DNA from: Endothia cerciana
Lineage: Eukaryota; Ascomycota; Sordariomycetes; Diaporthales; Cryphonectriaceae
Assembly: GCA_026119935.1 (NCBI GenBank)
Contig: JALRMH010000005.1
Span: 434,001 to 498,000, forward strand
DNA length: 64,000 bases
Reading direction: 5' to 3'
Shown here in pieces: positions 1 through 11,551 of the stretch. Positions within the stretch are counted from its first letter, which is position 1. The number at the start of each line of letters is the position of its first letter. The notes under the pieces were generated by a model that was given only the letters and a program-made list of their open reading frames with translations, was not told where the DNA came from and did not search any database. A program made the position numbers and the translations under genes.

Positions 1-2157
1 GGGCTGAGTCCAGCAACTTAGGTATCCGGTGAAATGTTGCATCATAATCGCGATTGCCGCAGCCGTAAACCGAGTATCGAACTCCTTTGAGGGTAGCATG
101 TTGACCATCATTCTGCCGACAGAGACTCTCTAGCCACGCGACAAATTTGGTAGCGTTTGCAGGAGGCTGGCCGTTGTAACTAGAAGATATCAAGATTACG
201 GGCTCTTCCCTGGGAACTTCCTTCACTGCTGCATCCAAGGGCAACACTGAGGCTCGGTAGCCCCGTCTCATGGCTGCTGACGCAAGGGCGTGGGCCATTG
301 TCTCGCAGGTTCCGGAGTCGGACCCATACAGGATATGCATTGTCTTTGACGGCGCGAAATGCATGATCGCCGGGGACCCGTTATCTTTGATGTCTTCAGT
401 TTTAGATTCTTGTCTGTGCTGAGCATGTCCATGAAGTATGTTCCCGATTCGGACGGGGTCCACGTGGCTTCTGACAGTAGCATGCATGAAGAGATTGTCC
501 GGCTTGATGGTCAAGTTTTGTTTGATCTTCAGCGCGTATGAAGGATTGTGGAGGCGCAAGTCAAAGTTCTGGAGGAGCATAGCCAAGACTAAAAGACTTT
601 CTTGCCAGGCAAAAGCACGGCCAATACAGGCCCGGATGCCGTTGCCAAAAGGTTTCCAGCTGTTTTTGGGAAGTTTGTTGAAATTCTCGTCCAGCATTCG
701 CTCTGCCCGAAATTCATTGGCGTCAGGTCCGTAGACTGTCTTGTCACGTTGGATTGGAGTCAGAAGACAAGCGACGGCCTGACCCTTGCGCACTTCGTAT
801 TTCCCGTTATCGATTGTTGTCTTCCCTTCTGGTAAATCGGGATGGGGCTGTAGCAGGATGACTGGCGCCGTTGGGTGTAGCCTCAGGGTCTCACGGAGGC
901 AGGCATCCAGGTAAGGAAGCTTGGACATGTGCTCGATTGTGATGGGCCCGCGGCCTATAACGCGATCGACCTCTTGCTGAGCCGTGTCAAACACGTCTGG
1001 GTGCTTGAGAAGATAGTAGACGAGGAAAGACAGTAGACCGCTCGTTGTTTCGTGGCCTAGAGCTCAACGTCAATGATTAGGCCGTGAACAAGAAACTTTA
1101 TAGTTCTTGAGACATACCTGCAATCAGAAAAACAATCATATTGTTTAGAATAGACTCGTCAGACATGCGTTCACCCGTCATTGGATCCTTGCCGTTGATC
1201 AGGGTGTTGAGAATGTCCTTTTTTTTCGTTGGATTCGCCTTGCGAGCCGCAAGAAGATCGGCTGCGATCACCCCTAGAGTCTTGATGTCTGCCTCATACT
1301 GTGCTAATGAGGAGGGCATGAGGTAGTTGGCCCAGTTGGGTCTGGGTGCCCGCCTGCCGGACTCTTGAAGCGCTCCGACCATGGCTCCCACGAAAGGGTG
1401 CATCTCATCGCGGTAGAAGCTGTTAAATCGGGCCCCCATGGAGCACAGAGCGATTGTATCTAATGTCAGTCTAGTAAAATCGGCTGGAACGTCTATAATC
1501 TCTTCGGAACCAAATCTCGCCCATTTTGTGACGAGTTGTGATGCGAGATCGTGCATCTCATCGAACATGCCTCGGATAGCGAGCGGGCCCATTGCTGTCA
1601 CTACCTGTCAGCCAGCTATGGCCTCACCTGGTCTTGTGTGACTTGCAATCATACCTGGCATTAGAATACGATGTGCCAGCCCCCAGTTAGGTTCGTGAGA
1701 ATGAGCTGTGAAAAGCGAGTCGCCAACGCAGTTACGTAGCTGGAACTGGGGCCCTGCTACGATTTTGGTGAACCGCTTCTCATCCGACACTTCGTCCATC
1801 AATTCCCTATTAGCGATGAAAATTCTCTCTGTCCCCGCGAACCTGAGTTTGAAGATCGGCCCTAGATAACTCATTTTAGCCATTGATCTCACTTTTGCTT
1901 ATGCCTGAGAAGGGATGCCACTAGTAGTGGGTGCAGTCTGCCATCAGCTGAGCAACAAGGCCCGATGTGTATACTCTGTTAACCACGAGGTTTGGAGTCG
2001 GTCTTTACACGTGGCCAGAAATCTGGCCATTGTTCATGCCACACTTACCATATTCTTCCGCAATCCGCTCTAAGCTGGCGACGGCATCGTTGGGATCGAT
2101 GTCGAGGATGTTTCCCAACAGGGGCAAACCTCGTGGGCAGGGAAGTTTCGCTGGCAT
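1..2157 (-). CDS. CYP505-type cytochrome P450 / P450-reductase fusion, 3' part beyond the window (AscE-like)
   Basis: Exons on the minus strand are 2157-2049, 1861-1655, 1594-1118 and 1056 to the left edge; all phases agree. The protein starts with the proline-rich PCPRGLPLLGNI, continues with the I-helix AGHETTSG, the K-helix ETLR and the haem loop FGNGIRACIGRAF (Cys codon 626-628). After a linker a flavodoxin-like domain begins (ILYGSDSGTCETM, near 300-335). The P450 plus flavodoxin order is that of CYP505/P450foxy self-sufficient monooxygenases; the FAD/NADPH reductase half should lie left of base 1. In ascochlorin biosynthesis AscE is a fusion of this kind that epoxidises the terminal double bond of the farnesyl chain of ilicicolin A. 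The adjoining halogenase, prenyltransferase, reductase and PKS support the same role here, but substrate is inferred. Family is certain; orthology to AscE is likely rather than shown. Confidence 0.88.
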
Positions 2158-2752
2158 CCTTCGTCGCTCGGATCTGTTGCGTTCCGGATCTCCAAGGGGC
2201 CAAAGTTTGCCAATGCAGGGCAGATGATTAAGTCGACAAAACCAGCCGAAAACGTGGACAAGGAAGGATTTGCAGATGGGGGCAAGATTGGCCCACGGTA
2301 TAAGTGTATCAGATGGATGACTAACTGAATGCGACTTATTATTCCTAATAACCACTCTGGCCGTAGTCCTACGATGACTAACACAAGGTAGGTTACGGGA
2401 AGCAATATTGGAAATGGCTCAGTCAGATCTTGCAACACAAAGCAGATATCACCTAGGTTACAATCTTATTATGGTGAATTGTTTTATAGTGGAATACTAC
2501 CATCAAAAATTTGCCGGGCTGCATGCACATAAAGTCATCCGATCATCATCCGACGAGATGCATTACCGGCCAATTTCACACCGAATTAAGCAAAAAATAC
2601 GCCGGCTGGCAAAGTAACGCATAACAGCCTGAATTGCCATTGAAAACAAATCATAAGAACGATCTATATTCGATGTTCAACCTCCCAGGCCATCTGCACC
2701 TTTCGTTTCCTTACACCAGTGTCATCACCATTTTATCTGATTCACCATCACC
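2158..2752. promoter_or_regulatory. shared divergent promoter region, P450 / halogenase
   Basis: This 595-base gap separates two divergently transcribed cluster genes, so it should hold both promoters. Directly upstream of the halogenase ATG is a pyrimidine-rich leader (about 2690-2752). Two copies of CGGATCT lie close together at about 2165-2190, in the leader of the P450. No operator can be assigned from sequence alone. Confidence 0.5.
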
Positions 2753-4652
2753 ATGGCTGCCGCCATCCCTCATAAGACTACCGTTCTCGTCATTGGAGGC
2801 GGACCGGGAGGCTCTTACGCTGCTGCGGCATTGGCGCGGGAAGGCGTCGACACTGTACTTCTCGAAAGCGACAAATTTCCCAGATACCACATCGGAGAGA
2901 GTCTTGTGGCTTCGATTCGCCACATGCTAAAGTTCATCAATCTGGACACCAAATTTGACTCTTATGGATTTCGCAAGAAGGCAAGCTACCGACTCTCATC
3001 CGGTGTTAGTATTGCGTCGTGCTAAGAATCAAGTAGCCTGGTGCCGCATTCAAGCTGAACCCGAGAAAGCGCGAGGGTTGTAAGTAATTATATCATCTTT
3101 GAGAAGTTAAGCCATACCGCCTAACAAGCTCCTCCTAGACACCGACTTCCTTGCTGCAGGGGGTTCAGACAACTATGCCTGGAATGTCGTGCGTTCCGAG
3201 TCCGACTACCTCATGTTCAAGCACGCCGGCGAGAACGGCGCCAAGGTATTCGATGGCTTTCAAGTCAAGTCCATCCAATTCGAAAATGACTGGAAACCCA
3301 CCGAGGGCACAGAAAACCTCAACCCCTCGCGGCCCATCAGCGCTACGTACATGGACAAGGAGACCAAGGAGACCGGAGAGATTTCCTTCGACTATGTGAT
3401 CGATGCGAGCGGCAGAGCCGGCATCTTGAGCACAAAGTACATGACCAATCGTCGGTACAACCAGGGTCTCAAGAATGTCGCCAATTGGAGTTATTTCAAG
3501 GGCACCAATGAGTACGCTCCCGGTACACACAAGGCAAATTCACCCTTCTTTGAGGCCTTGCAGGGTGAGCAATTACCCTGGATTGCGCAACAGTCTTGAA
3601 TCACGAGATACTCATGAACTACCAGATGAAAGTGGATGGGCCTGGTTCATCCCCTTGCACAATGGCACAACATCAGTTGGCATTGTCGAGAACCAAAAGC
3701 TGTCCTCGAAGAAGAAGAAGGACTTCAAGTTCTCTAACGCTCAAGAGCTCTTCGAACACAACCTTAAACTTGCCCCCAATGTGCTCGGGCTCATTGGCCA
3801 TGGCGAGCAGGCAGACAAGATCAAAGCCGCGGCGGATTATTCATACTGCGCCTCGGCGTATTCTTTCCCCAACGCTCGCATCGTCGGTGATGCTGGATGT
3901 TTCATCGACCCCTACTTCTCGTCTGGCGTCCACTTGGCTCTGGTCGGTGCCCTCACCGCTGCGACGACAATCTGTGCATCCCTCCGTGGGGATATGCCAG
4001 AGGCCGCAGCAGCGGACTGGCACAGCAAGAAGGTTTCTGATGCGTACACCCGCTTCTTGCTCGTCGTCTTGAGCGCCTACCGGCAGATTCGAAGCCAGGA
4101 GGAGGCAGTTCTGGAGGACGTTAACTCGGACAATTTCGATACTGCTTTTGCGCTGTTCAGGCCCAGTACGTTGCAATGGACATTTCTCGGACTCCCCTAT
4201 CCAGAGTTTTACTAAATATCATGCCTTAAACAGTCATTCAAGGCACCGCCGACACAGTCGGCAGCACGCGACTCTCCAAGGAGGAGCTGACCAAGACGCT
4301 CGAGTTCTGTGCCAATGCTTTCGAGCCCGTCACCTCGGACGCGGACCGTGCGGTAGCCATAGAGAAGATCAGGAGCGACGCCAACGGTACAACCTACCAC
4401 GCTGATCTTTCTCCCGAGCAGCTCAAGGCGGTCGACCACATCCGAGCCCGGAACCTGATGCGCACGGAGGACACCATCAACATCGACAGCTTCGGCGCTG
4501 ACAATATTTCCGGCTACGTGCCAAACTTGGTCAGAGGGAGTCTGGGTTTGAGGAAGGTGAGCCAGGTGTGCGACAAGGAAACCAGTGGATCCAAGGGTCT
4601 TCCTGATCAGATGGAAGTTCCGTCCCAGAAGAAGATTCAACTCTCCGCTTGA
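2753..4652 (+). CDS. flavin-dependent halogenase (AscD-like)
   Basis: Exons 2753-2980, 3037-3079, 3139-3564, 3626-4165 and 4234-4652 join to 551 residues. The N-terminus has the FAD-binding GGGPGG (residues 15-20), followed by ESDKFPRYHIGES. The joined exons 1-2 give a GAAFKLN stretch typical of fungal phenol halogenases. The halogenase signature WxWxIP is present as WAWFIP (237-242), its Asp-Glu lead-in created by the intron 3 splice, and GDAGCFIDPYFSSG follows. Such enzymes chlorinate electron-rich aromatic rings using reduced flavin, chloride and oxygen. In the ascochlorin route AscD chlorinates ilicicolin B to ilicicolin A; neighbours suggest the same reaction. Intron 1 (2981-3036) appears to use a GC donor (AAG|GCAAGC) with a normal AG acceptor; no GT donor gives an open frame joining the conserved blocks. 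The start is the first ATG after the pyrimidine-rich leader. Confidence 0.9.
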
Positions 4653-5669
4653 TGTATTTATTGCTCTGTTAGACTTTTTTGATGTCCAGCTTGCCCTAGA
4701 TTGTGTATATGTCATCGTGAATCATACCAGAAGGTCCTTAATTATAGCGACAAGTATATCTAGATTTCTTATACACAATGACCTCTCCCACTTCCCGTTC
4801 ACCAAAATTACTTTCACATACATATCGAGGAGGGTATCATTTAATTGACAGACGATCATATCAACCGCAACCTTACGGATTTCCATATGGAGTTACGTTT
4901 AGTCGCGCAATAGTGCCGGATTTTCAATTAAATGTATTCGGTGTATACGAGCTGCATAAGCGTTGTGTGTGATATTTGGTTGCGCGCAGGAAGAGATCGA
5001 AAGGCGCCGTGATTGATCGCTCCGAGGGTTCTACGTACAACCTTCGGGCCAGGGCTTTCCTCTTCGAATATTCGTATGTAGCTAATATATCTACATGGGA
5101 TAAATTTTAATTTGGGCGCATTAGCTAGTATTATAGGAAACTAATAATTAAGGTGCTTATTCGAAACTCCTATTTACAGCTAGGTCGGGGTCTAGTGATA
5201 TGTATGTTCCTTCCTTGATCTCTGGACTACCTATTGCACATGTATCGCGAAAATCTCCGAAACGACGAGATAAAGCTAACACTCTAACGCCCTTCGTTCG
5301 ACATGTGGTCCGTCAATTCATTCTGAACATCCCGCTTCCAGCATTTTTTTATACAATCGATGGATAGAAAAGACGATGCGTAAGAAGAAGATCAGAACCA
5401 AGATCTAATATTCTCATGATAATCACGGCATTCTTATGAATGTCTAAAAAATGGAAGACCTATGACCAGCTAGCTCTATTTGACCCCTTCGAGACGTGAC
5501 TTAATGTCCCAAGACCTTGTCTATCTGATAACAAAAGCAATCTACACAGCCGAAATTCCCTCGACATTTGAACCTGGAATCCAGCAGTATTTCTACCCTT
5601 CATTATCGACAAATTCGCAAATCACGCGTCTAAACATCCATTCTTGACTTCCCAACGTGACATGAGGCT
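4653..5669. other. AT-rich convergent intergenic region
   Basis: The halogenase and prenyltransferase genes converge on this 1.0-kb stretch, so it should contain both 3' UTRs. It is visibly AT-rich (about 4660-5600). I see no convincing coding frame or transposon ends. Confidence 0.6.
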
Positions 5670-6677
5670 TTACAGGAGAGCCACCTTGGTTGCATACTCC
5701 GCAATACATCCTCCAAGAAGATTGAATATTGCAGCTGCGTAAAACCATCCAGCGTGTTTTTCGAAGCCGGGTAACACGTGCCAGCGAATCAGGGCAATCA
5801 TGGTCAAAAGTCCCGCCGACAGTCCCACCACTGAGAACGCAAAGAAGTATGGACCCATGTTCAATAGCGATCCGGCTGTGGCCAACAGCAGCGTGATTGA
5901 GAAGGTGAGGAAGCCAAGGAGTGCTTCAATGTGATCCCGGAAGAGGACAGCCATGCCTTTGACGCCTGATTTAAGATCATCGACAACATCCTGACGAGCG
6001 TAAATTGTGTCGTAAAATATGATCAGCAACAGAATCGTCGCGGTGAGGCATAATGTTGGAATAAGATATTCCCCCGACAAAGCTGGCAGTCCGACGGAAT
6101 ATGACGCTGTTGCGATAGTAGAGGCCTGGGTACAACCCAAAATGACCTGGGGAAAGTATGTGAATCTCTTGCCGAATGGATAGATCATGGCGAGCACTGT
6201 TGTCACAACAGCGCACAGTGTGCATTCCCAGGGCAGGAGCTGTATGCACAGGAACCCAAGGCTAGCGAGAATGAAAGCATAGATGTATCCTTGCGTTGGG
6301 GAGACAGCACCGCGAGCCACGGGTCGATTCCTGCAACGCGCCGTCTGCCGGTCGAATTCTTGGTCCGTGATGTCGTTCCACGCGCAGCCGGCGCCTCGGA
6401 GAAGAAATGTCCACGCGAAAAACACGGCTAGTCTGTGGGCGAGGATAGAAGGTGGGACAGCGGTGGGCTGTGCAGAACAGGCATACATGAGACCGACAAT
6501 ATGAGGGAAGTATGACATGTAAATGCCGTGAGGTTGTTCGAGACGTATCAATTCGGCGTATGGAACCCATGACGCTGGTAACTTGGACAAGACGCCAGAC
6601 GTAGGAGGTCGATAATCCCGGTGCCCAGCAGGGGCATCTTTTTGTATCTTCGGGGCATTTGGAGTGCGAGGAGCCAT
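5670..6677 (-). CDS. UbiA-type aromatic prenyltransferase (AscA-like)
   Basis: A single uninterrupted 335-residue frame encodes a polytopic membrane protein with about eight hydrophobic segments. Both aspartate-rich motifs of UbiA prenyltransferases are visible: NDITDQEFD at residues 101-109 and YARQDVVDD at 226-234, which coordinate magnesium and the prenyl diphosphate. Length is usual for the family. In ascochlorin and LL-Z1272beta pathways the UbiA enzyme (AscA, StbC) attaches a farnesyl group to orsellinic acid. The presence of an NR-PKS and an aryl-acid reductase on either side supports this. The sequence alone does not tell farnesyl from geranyl donor. It shares a 440-base divergent promoter with the NRPS-like reductase, which suggests co-expression. 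Confidence 0.92.
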   Translation of the reverse strand: MAPRTPNAPKIQKDAPAGHRDYRPPTSGVLSKLPASWVPYAELIRLEQPHGIYMSYFPHIVGLMYACSAQPTAVPPSILAHRLAVFFAWTFLLRGAGCAWNDITDQEFDRQTARCRNRPVARGAVSPTQGYIYAFILASLGFLCIQLLPWECTLCAVVTTVLAMIYPFGKRFTYFPQVILGCTQASTIATASYSVGLPALSGEYLIPTLCLTATILLLIIFYDTIYARQDVVDDLKSGVKGMAVLFRDHIEALLGFLTFSITLLLATAGSLLNMGPYFFAFSVVGLSAGLLTMIALIRWHVLPGFEKHAGWFYAAAIFNLLGGCIAEYATKVALL

Positions 6678-7117
6678 CTAATACGATAGACCAGGAGATA
6701 AAATGTGATGAGAAAGTGAAAAGCAGGAAAAGCACAAGGACAGTTGCCTTGAAGGAACGTCGCCAGTCTTGACAGAAAGGAAACGTTGATAATGGCCACT
6801 ATTGTTCACCCTTGACCAGAATTCCCGAGGGACAAGAAAGCAATTGATAATTCATCTGTTGTGCAGTCGTTTTATGTGCTTTCCTCGGCGCGATAGCAAC
6901 CCAACTCAGATAGACCTCGCCGAAATTCACCGAGAGGGTCGGATAAAATTCCATACACTAGGCATGCTAACGGGAACCGACTCACCCAAAGAACAAATTT
7001 ACAACCGGAATAAAAACAATGGAACGCGTCGTGTATGTTAGATGAAATTCTCACCAAGATTTTCTCTCCATCTAGTGACGGATCGTTCTCCAGAGCCCTA
7101 GGAAAATCCACGCCAAA
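6678..7117. promoter_or_regulatory. shared divergent promoter, prenyltransferase / NRPS-like reductase
   Basis: A 440-base gap lies between start codons facing away from each other (6677 on minus, 7118 on plus), so both promoters are here. I find no motif that can be assigned with confidence. A run of C just after 7130 is inside the reductase gene. Confidence 0.5.
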
Positions 7118-10100
7118 ATGCCAGCATCCATCCCCCCCCCCTTCGTCAAAGCGAATGTCAATTTTGTCTCCACTGAGCGACTAGACAAATGCCTTCACTC
7201 TCTACCTGAGCTCGTTGACTTCAATGCCGTTCGCAACGCGGATCACACATTTTGCGTACAAGGGAAGTCCGATGGACATTTTGATACCTTCACGCACGCC
7301 GATTTCAAAGTCGCCGTAGCGAACTGTGCGGAATGGATTCGGACCAACGTCCTCATCAAAGAAACAACAGATGCCACTGCCCTGTCCAAGTTTGCGCCGG
7401 TGGCGCTCTTCATGCAAAGCGATTACGGGCTTGTCGTCCACGAATTCGCCCTTCTCAGCCTTGGGGTGCCTGTAGGTCTTATTTTTTCTTCTTCTTCCAT
7501 AACTTGGTCCTGGAATTGGAAACAACTAACAGTGCTGAATAGCCTCTGGTTCTGTCCCCTCGTTTGCCGCCTGTGGCCATCATGCATTTACTGCAGGTGA
7601 CGTCGGCCAGCTCCTTCATTGTTTCTGAGCGACTCAGTGAGCCCGCCAAGCCAGCCCTGGCAATCTTGAACTCCAAGGGTATCTCGACCCACGTTGCGTT
7701 GCCCTACACGAGTTTTCACGAGCCGGGAGCAGATGTCTCCGCGAAAGGCTTTTTCGACCCACCCAAAGAACTTGACAGTGTAATTCTGCTCCTTCACTCT
7801 TCCGGCACCACTGGACTGCCCAAGCCTATTCCGCTTACCCATCGAAACCTTCTTTTCGCCGTCAACTGCCATGGTTTCGATAATGAAGCAGAGGCCCAGA
7901 GACTGAATGCCTCTACTCTTCCGCTCTTTCACGGATTCGGCCTCGTTGCTCCCGGGCTTTCCATGTCGGCCGGGAAGCCAACTGTGTACCCGTCTACCGA
8001 CGGGATCCCCAACGCAAACTCCATCATCAACCTGATAAAGCGATCCAAAGCGCGGTCCCTGATGACTGTGCCGTTCCTGCTCGACGACATGGTCAACGAC
8101 CCGGAAGCCATCGAAGTCCTGGCCGGCTTGGATTTTGTCGGCACCGGTGGGGCAATGCTTGGTGCTGGCGTTGGAGACCGGCTTGCGCAAGCTGGCGTCA
8201 AATTGCTTAATTTCTACGGAACCACCGAGACAGGTCCCCTGTCGGACACTTTTGTCCCCAAGGATGGCTACGATTGGAAGTACTTCCGACTCCGATCAGA
8301 TGTCAATTATAAGGTCGACGAGCTGGAGTCCAAGGACGGCGAGCGGAGATTCCGTCTCACCGTATTCCCGTACGGCGGCACCGAAGGCATTGAGATTGCC
8401 GACCAACTTATCCGCAACGAGCAGTTTCCCAAAACTGACTTCGCGGCTGTTGGGCGCGATGACGACGTCATCGTGCTGGCTACAGGGGAGAAAGCGAATC
8501 CTCTCATCCTCGAGACTATATTGAGCGAGGCGTGTGAGGTAAAGTCTTGCATCGCCTTTGGAGAGAATCGATTCAATCTTGGCGTCATTGTTGAGTCTGC
8601 ACAGCCGATTACAGCTGGTGAAGAAGAATTATTCAAGGACAAGGTTTGGCCCATGATTGTGGCAGCTGGACAGAAGATGGACTCGCATTCGCGCATTCCC
8701 TCCAAAGACGCCATCATTGTTGTTCCCTCCAGCATCACCATTCCTCGGACGGACAAAGGCTCGATTCCGCGAAAAGAAGTCTACGCTCTTTTCGATGCGG
8801 AGATCAACGAAGTATACGAAAAGCTGGCTCGTGGTGTGGACGAGTCTGTCGAGCCTTTAGACGTGGAGAATCTGGAGCAGGACTTGAAGGCCCTTATTCA
8901 AAAGCACGTGAGACTGCAAGCTGGGCCATCTGAGTGGACCTTCGAGGACAGTCTATTCGATCTTGGACTTGACTCGCTGCAGTGGCTTCAACTACGTCGT
9001 GTTCTGATTGCTGCGGCCAGCAAGACCGAGGTTTTCAAGAACATGGATATTGCCAAGGTGATAACACCAGGGCTTTTATACCAACACTCCTCTGTCCGTG
9101 AGATGGCGGATGCGATCAGGAATCCAGGCTCTGGTCCCGAGGGAAACCTGGAGAACGACCCGGTTGAAGAGGTGAAGAAGTATGTGGTGCAGTTCGGTCT
9201 GTCTGAGGGCTCCGCTGTGGACGGCCTAGCAAAACAACCTAAGTCGCCCGACGACGCTTTCGTTCTTTTGACTGGTAGTTCAGGAAGCCTTGGGTCTCAT
9301 ATTTTGGCCACTTTGGTCCAGAATCCCAAAGTCAAGCGGGTTGTCGTCCTGATGAGGAAGACCAAGGGAGCCCTGAACAGTGGTCCTCAGCCGTTCAACA
9401 GAGCACCATTAACATCGAGAGGCATTTCGCTCTCAGAAGAGCAATGGTCTAAGGTTGTGGCTATCGAAGTCGATCCTACGGCGGACCAGTTCGGCCTGCA
9501 CGAACTTGCCTACAAAATGTTGCAGGGCAATATCAACCACGTGGTCCATGCCGCCTGGCCGATGAATTACCTCATCAGGCTGCCGTCGTTCCAGTACCAG
9601 TTTAAATTTCTGCAAAGCATTTTGAAGCTGGCAACGAGCACGAGCGGACAGACCAAATGCCGCGTTCTCTTCATCTCGTCCATCGCCGCAGTTGCTAAGG
9701 TCGCTCTGACCAACAGCGACAGACCCCTTGCAGAAACGCCTGTGGATCCTGTTGATGCATCATGTGGCATTGGTTATGCAGACGGTAAGCTGGTCTGCGA
9801 AAAGATCCTTGAGCAGGCAGCATCTACATACCCTAGCCAAATCGATGTCACGTCTGTCCGGTGTGGTCAAATGATCAGTGCCCGAGAAACCGGCGTGTGG
9901 AATTCAGCTGAGCAGATCCCGATGCTGCTCCGTACTGCCCAGACTGTTGGTTGTCTGCCACAGATGACTGGAACCTTGTCATGGATTCCTGTCGATGATG
10001 CCGCTGCAGTCATTTCCGAGATGCTCTTCTCGCAGGGTGACCTTCCCAAGGTGCAACATTTGGAGAACCCTGTTCGACAACCATGGAGCGATATGATTGA

Positions 10101-10383
10101 GACTTTTAGACAGGGCCTGGATCTTGCCAAGCCGTCTATCTCTTTTGATGAGTGGCTTGACAAAGTTGCTGATTCGGAAGGTGACGAGGACAGCCTGCCT
10201 ATCAAGAAGCTCTCAGAGTTCTTCAGACTCTTCTTCCGACCTGTGGCATCAGGACAGGTCATTTTAGACACGAAAGTGGCATGCAGCAGATCAAACACTC
10301 TGAGCAGTTTGGGCGCAGTTGATTCCTCACTTGTTCACAAGAGTATCAAATATTGGAAGAAAATCGGGTATCTGCAGAGGTAG
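7118..10383 (+). CDS. NRPS-like aryl-acid reductase, A-T-R (AscB-like)
   Basis: Two exons, 7118-7471 and 7543-10383, give 1064 residues. The adenylation domain has the P-loop-like HSSGTTGLPKP (Ser205 region) and NFYGTTETGP. The carrier domain has LGLDSLQ with phosphopantetheine Ser596. The C-terminal reductase domain has the NADP-binding TGSSGSLGSH (near residue 694) and the short-chain reductase pair Tyr863-x3-Lys867 (YADGK). There is no condensation domain. This layout activates a carboxylic acid, loads it on the carrier and releases it reductively as an aldehyde. AscB and StbB do so with prenylated orsellinic acid (ilicicolinic acid B to ilicicolin B). The tandem PKS downstream and the UbiA gene upstream fit that role. 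The GT-AG intron 7472-7542 restores an LGVP-PLVLSPRLP join typical of the family. Confidence 0.92.
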
Positions 10384-11551
10384 GTTCTTTCAACCCAAGG
10401 AACGTCCTCACGTTCAAAAGGGTCATCATACCTATAGCAATTTCGAGGTCGGCGGACAGGTGTTGGTTGTAAGGCACTTGTGGCCAGGGGCTAGGACCAG
10501 GGCCACGATGCCTTCGTCTCAGAAGGCGCATCAAACCGTCTGACCCACGAAGCCCCTGAAACGAGAATCTAGCGATACTTGCACACAAATAGCCCTTCGC
10601 TCCCTTGAGGAGCTCTGTAGTTGAAGAGAGTCAAGCATGTTCCACTCGTTTAATCAATAACTGGTAGTACAAAGACGAAGCAACAATATTCACTGGCGTT
10701 TGTAATAAAGTAAGGTGTTTATTTAAAAGGTCTCGTTAACCGTTTCTATCAGAGAACGGTTCAACTACATTTGATTGTAATCGACCGACTCAACTTTCAA
10801 GTACCTGGGAATAGCCTCATCTCTGTACTACTCAATGTGCAAAAGATGGCCTCTGCTCCCGTTAGGTGCTCAGAAAAAAACCAAATAGCTTTTAGGAGGC
10901 ATGTGTCATTAGTTAAATTCCTACAAAGATAGAGGGATATTCATGCCAGGCCAAGAAGGTCCCGTGCACAAAGCCAGTGGTCATCCCGCTGCATCCAGCC
11001 ATTGTCAACGTGGCGGGAGCCATCTAGAGCAGGTGCTCCTATAGATGTGGCTGGAACGAGCAGAAAGCATGGTACACATAACCTAATGCCTTGGACCCGA
11101 GTGTCTCCGTTTCAAGATCTCGCGGTATCATCTTTCGAATAATGCAATCCTCCGAGAGCATGGGCCATTGAGAAGCGAGTCTGAATAAATCCTCACTGGT
11201 GGTATCCACTCACACTTATTAGCCGACCGCACAAGCCGCACTGCCAAATAGGCCGACGCTGACGAGAGCTTCGGAGCAAATACGTACCTGGATATCACTA
11301 TGTGTTGTTCCGGCATCGTCTAAGCGATAACCTTAATAGGTAAACCACTCTCAAGAGCTATTCTTTTTACGTTTGCTCCCTTGTCCACACCTTCAATCAC
11401 GTCGACCAAGTCTACACCGTACAGTTGTCGACCAAGCTGGCAATTGGCTCACTATCACCTCTTCCTCTCTTTCTCTATTTTCTTCTTCGAAAAATTATCG
11501 TAACTGCGTACAAATGGGTACAAAGTTGGAGGCGCACCTATCTGGCCTCTA
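10384..11551. other. intergenic region and PKS promoter
   Basis: This gap of 1.17 kb lies between two genes on the same strand. The last part (about 11450-11500) is a long pyrimidine-rich stretch, as often seen just upstream of fungal start codons. An upstream ATG at 11425 opens a frame that does not match the PKS frame. Nothing else could be recognised. Confidence 0.5.

Noticed and set aside
7588..8190. 200-codon minus-strand frame inside the NRPS-like gene
   Set aside because: It overlaps the adenylation domain completely and has no family features.
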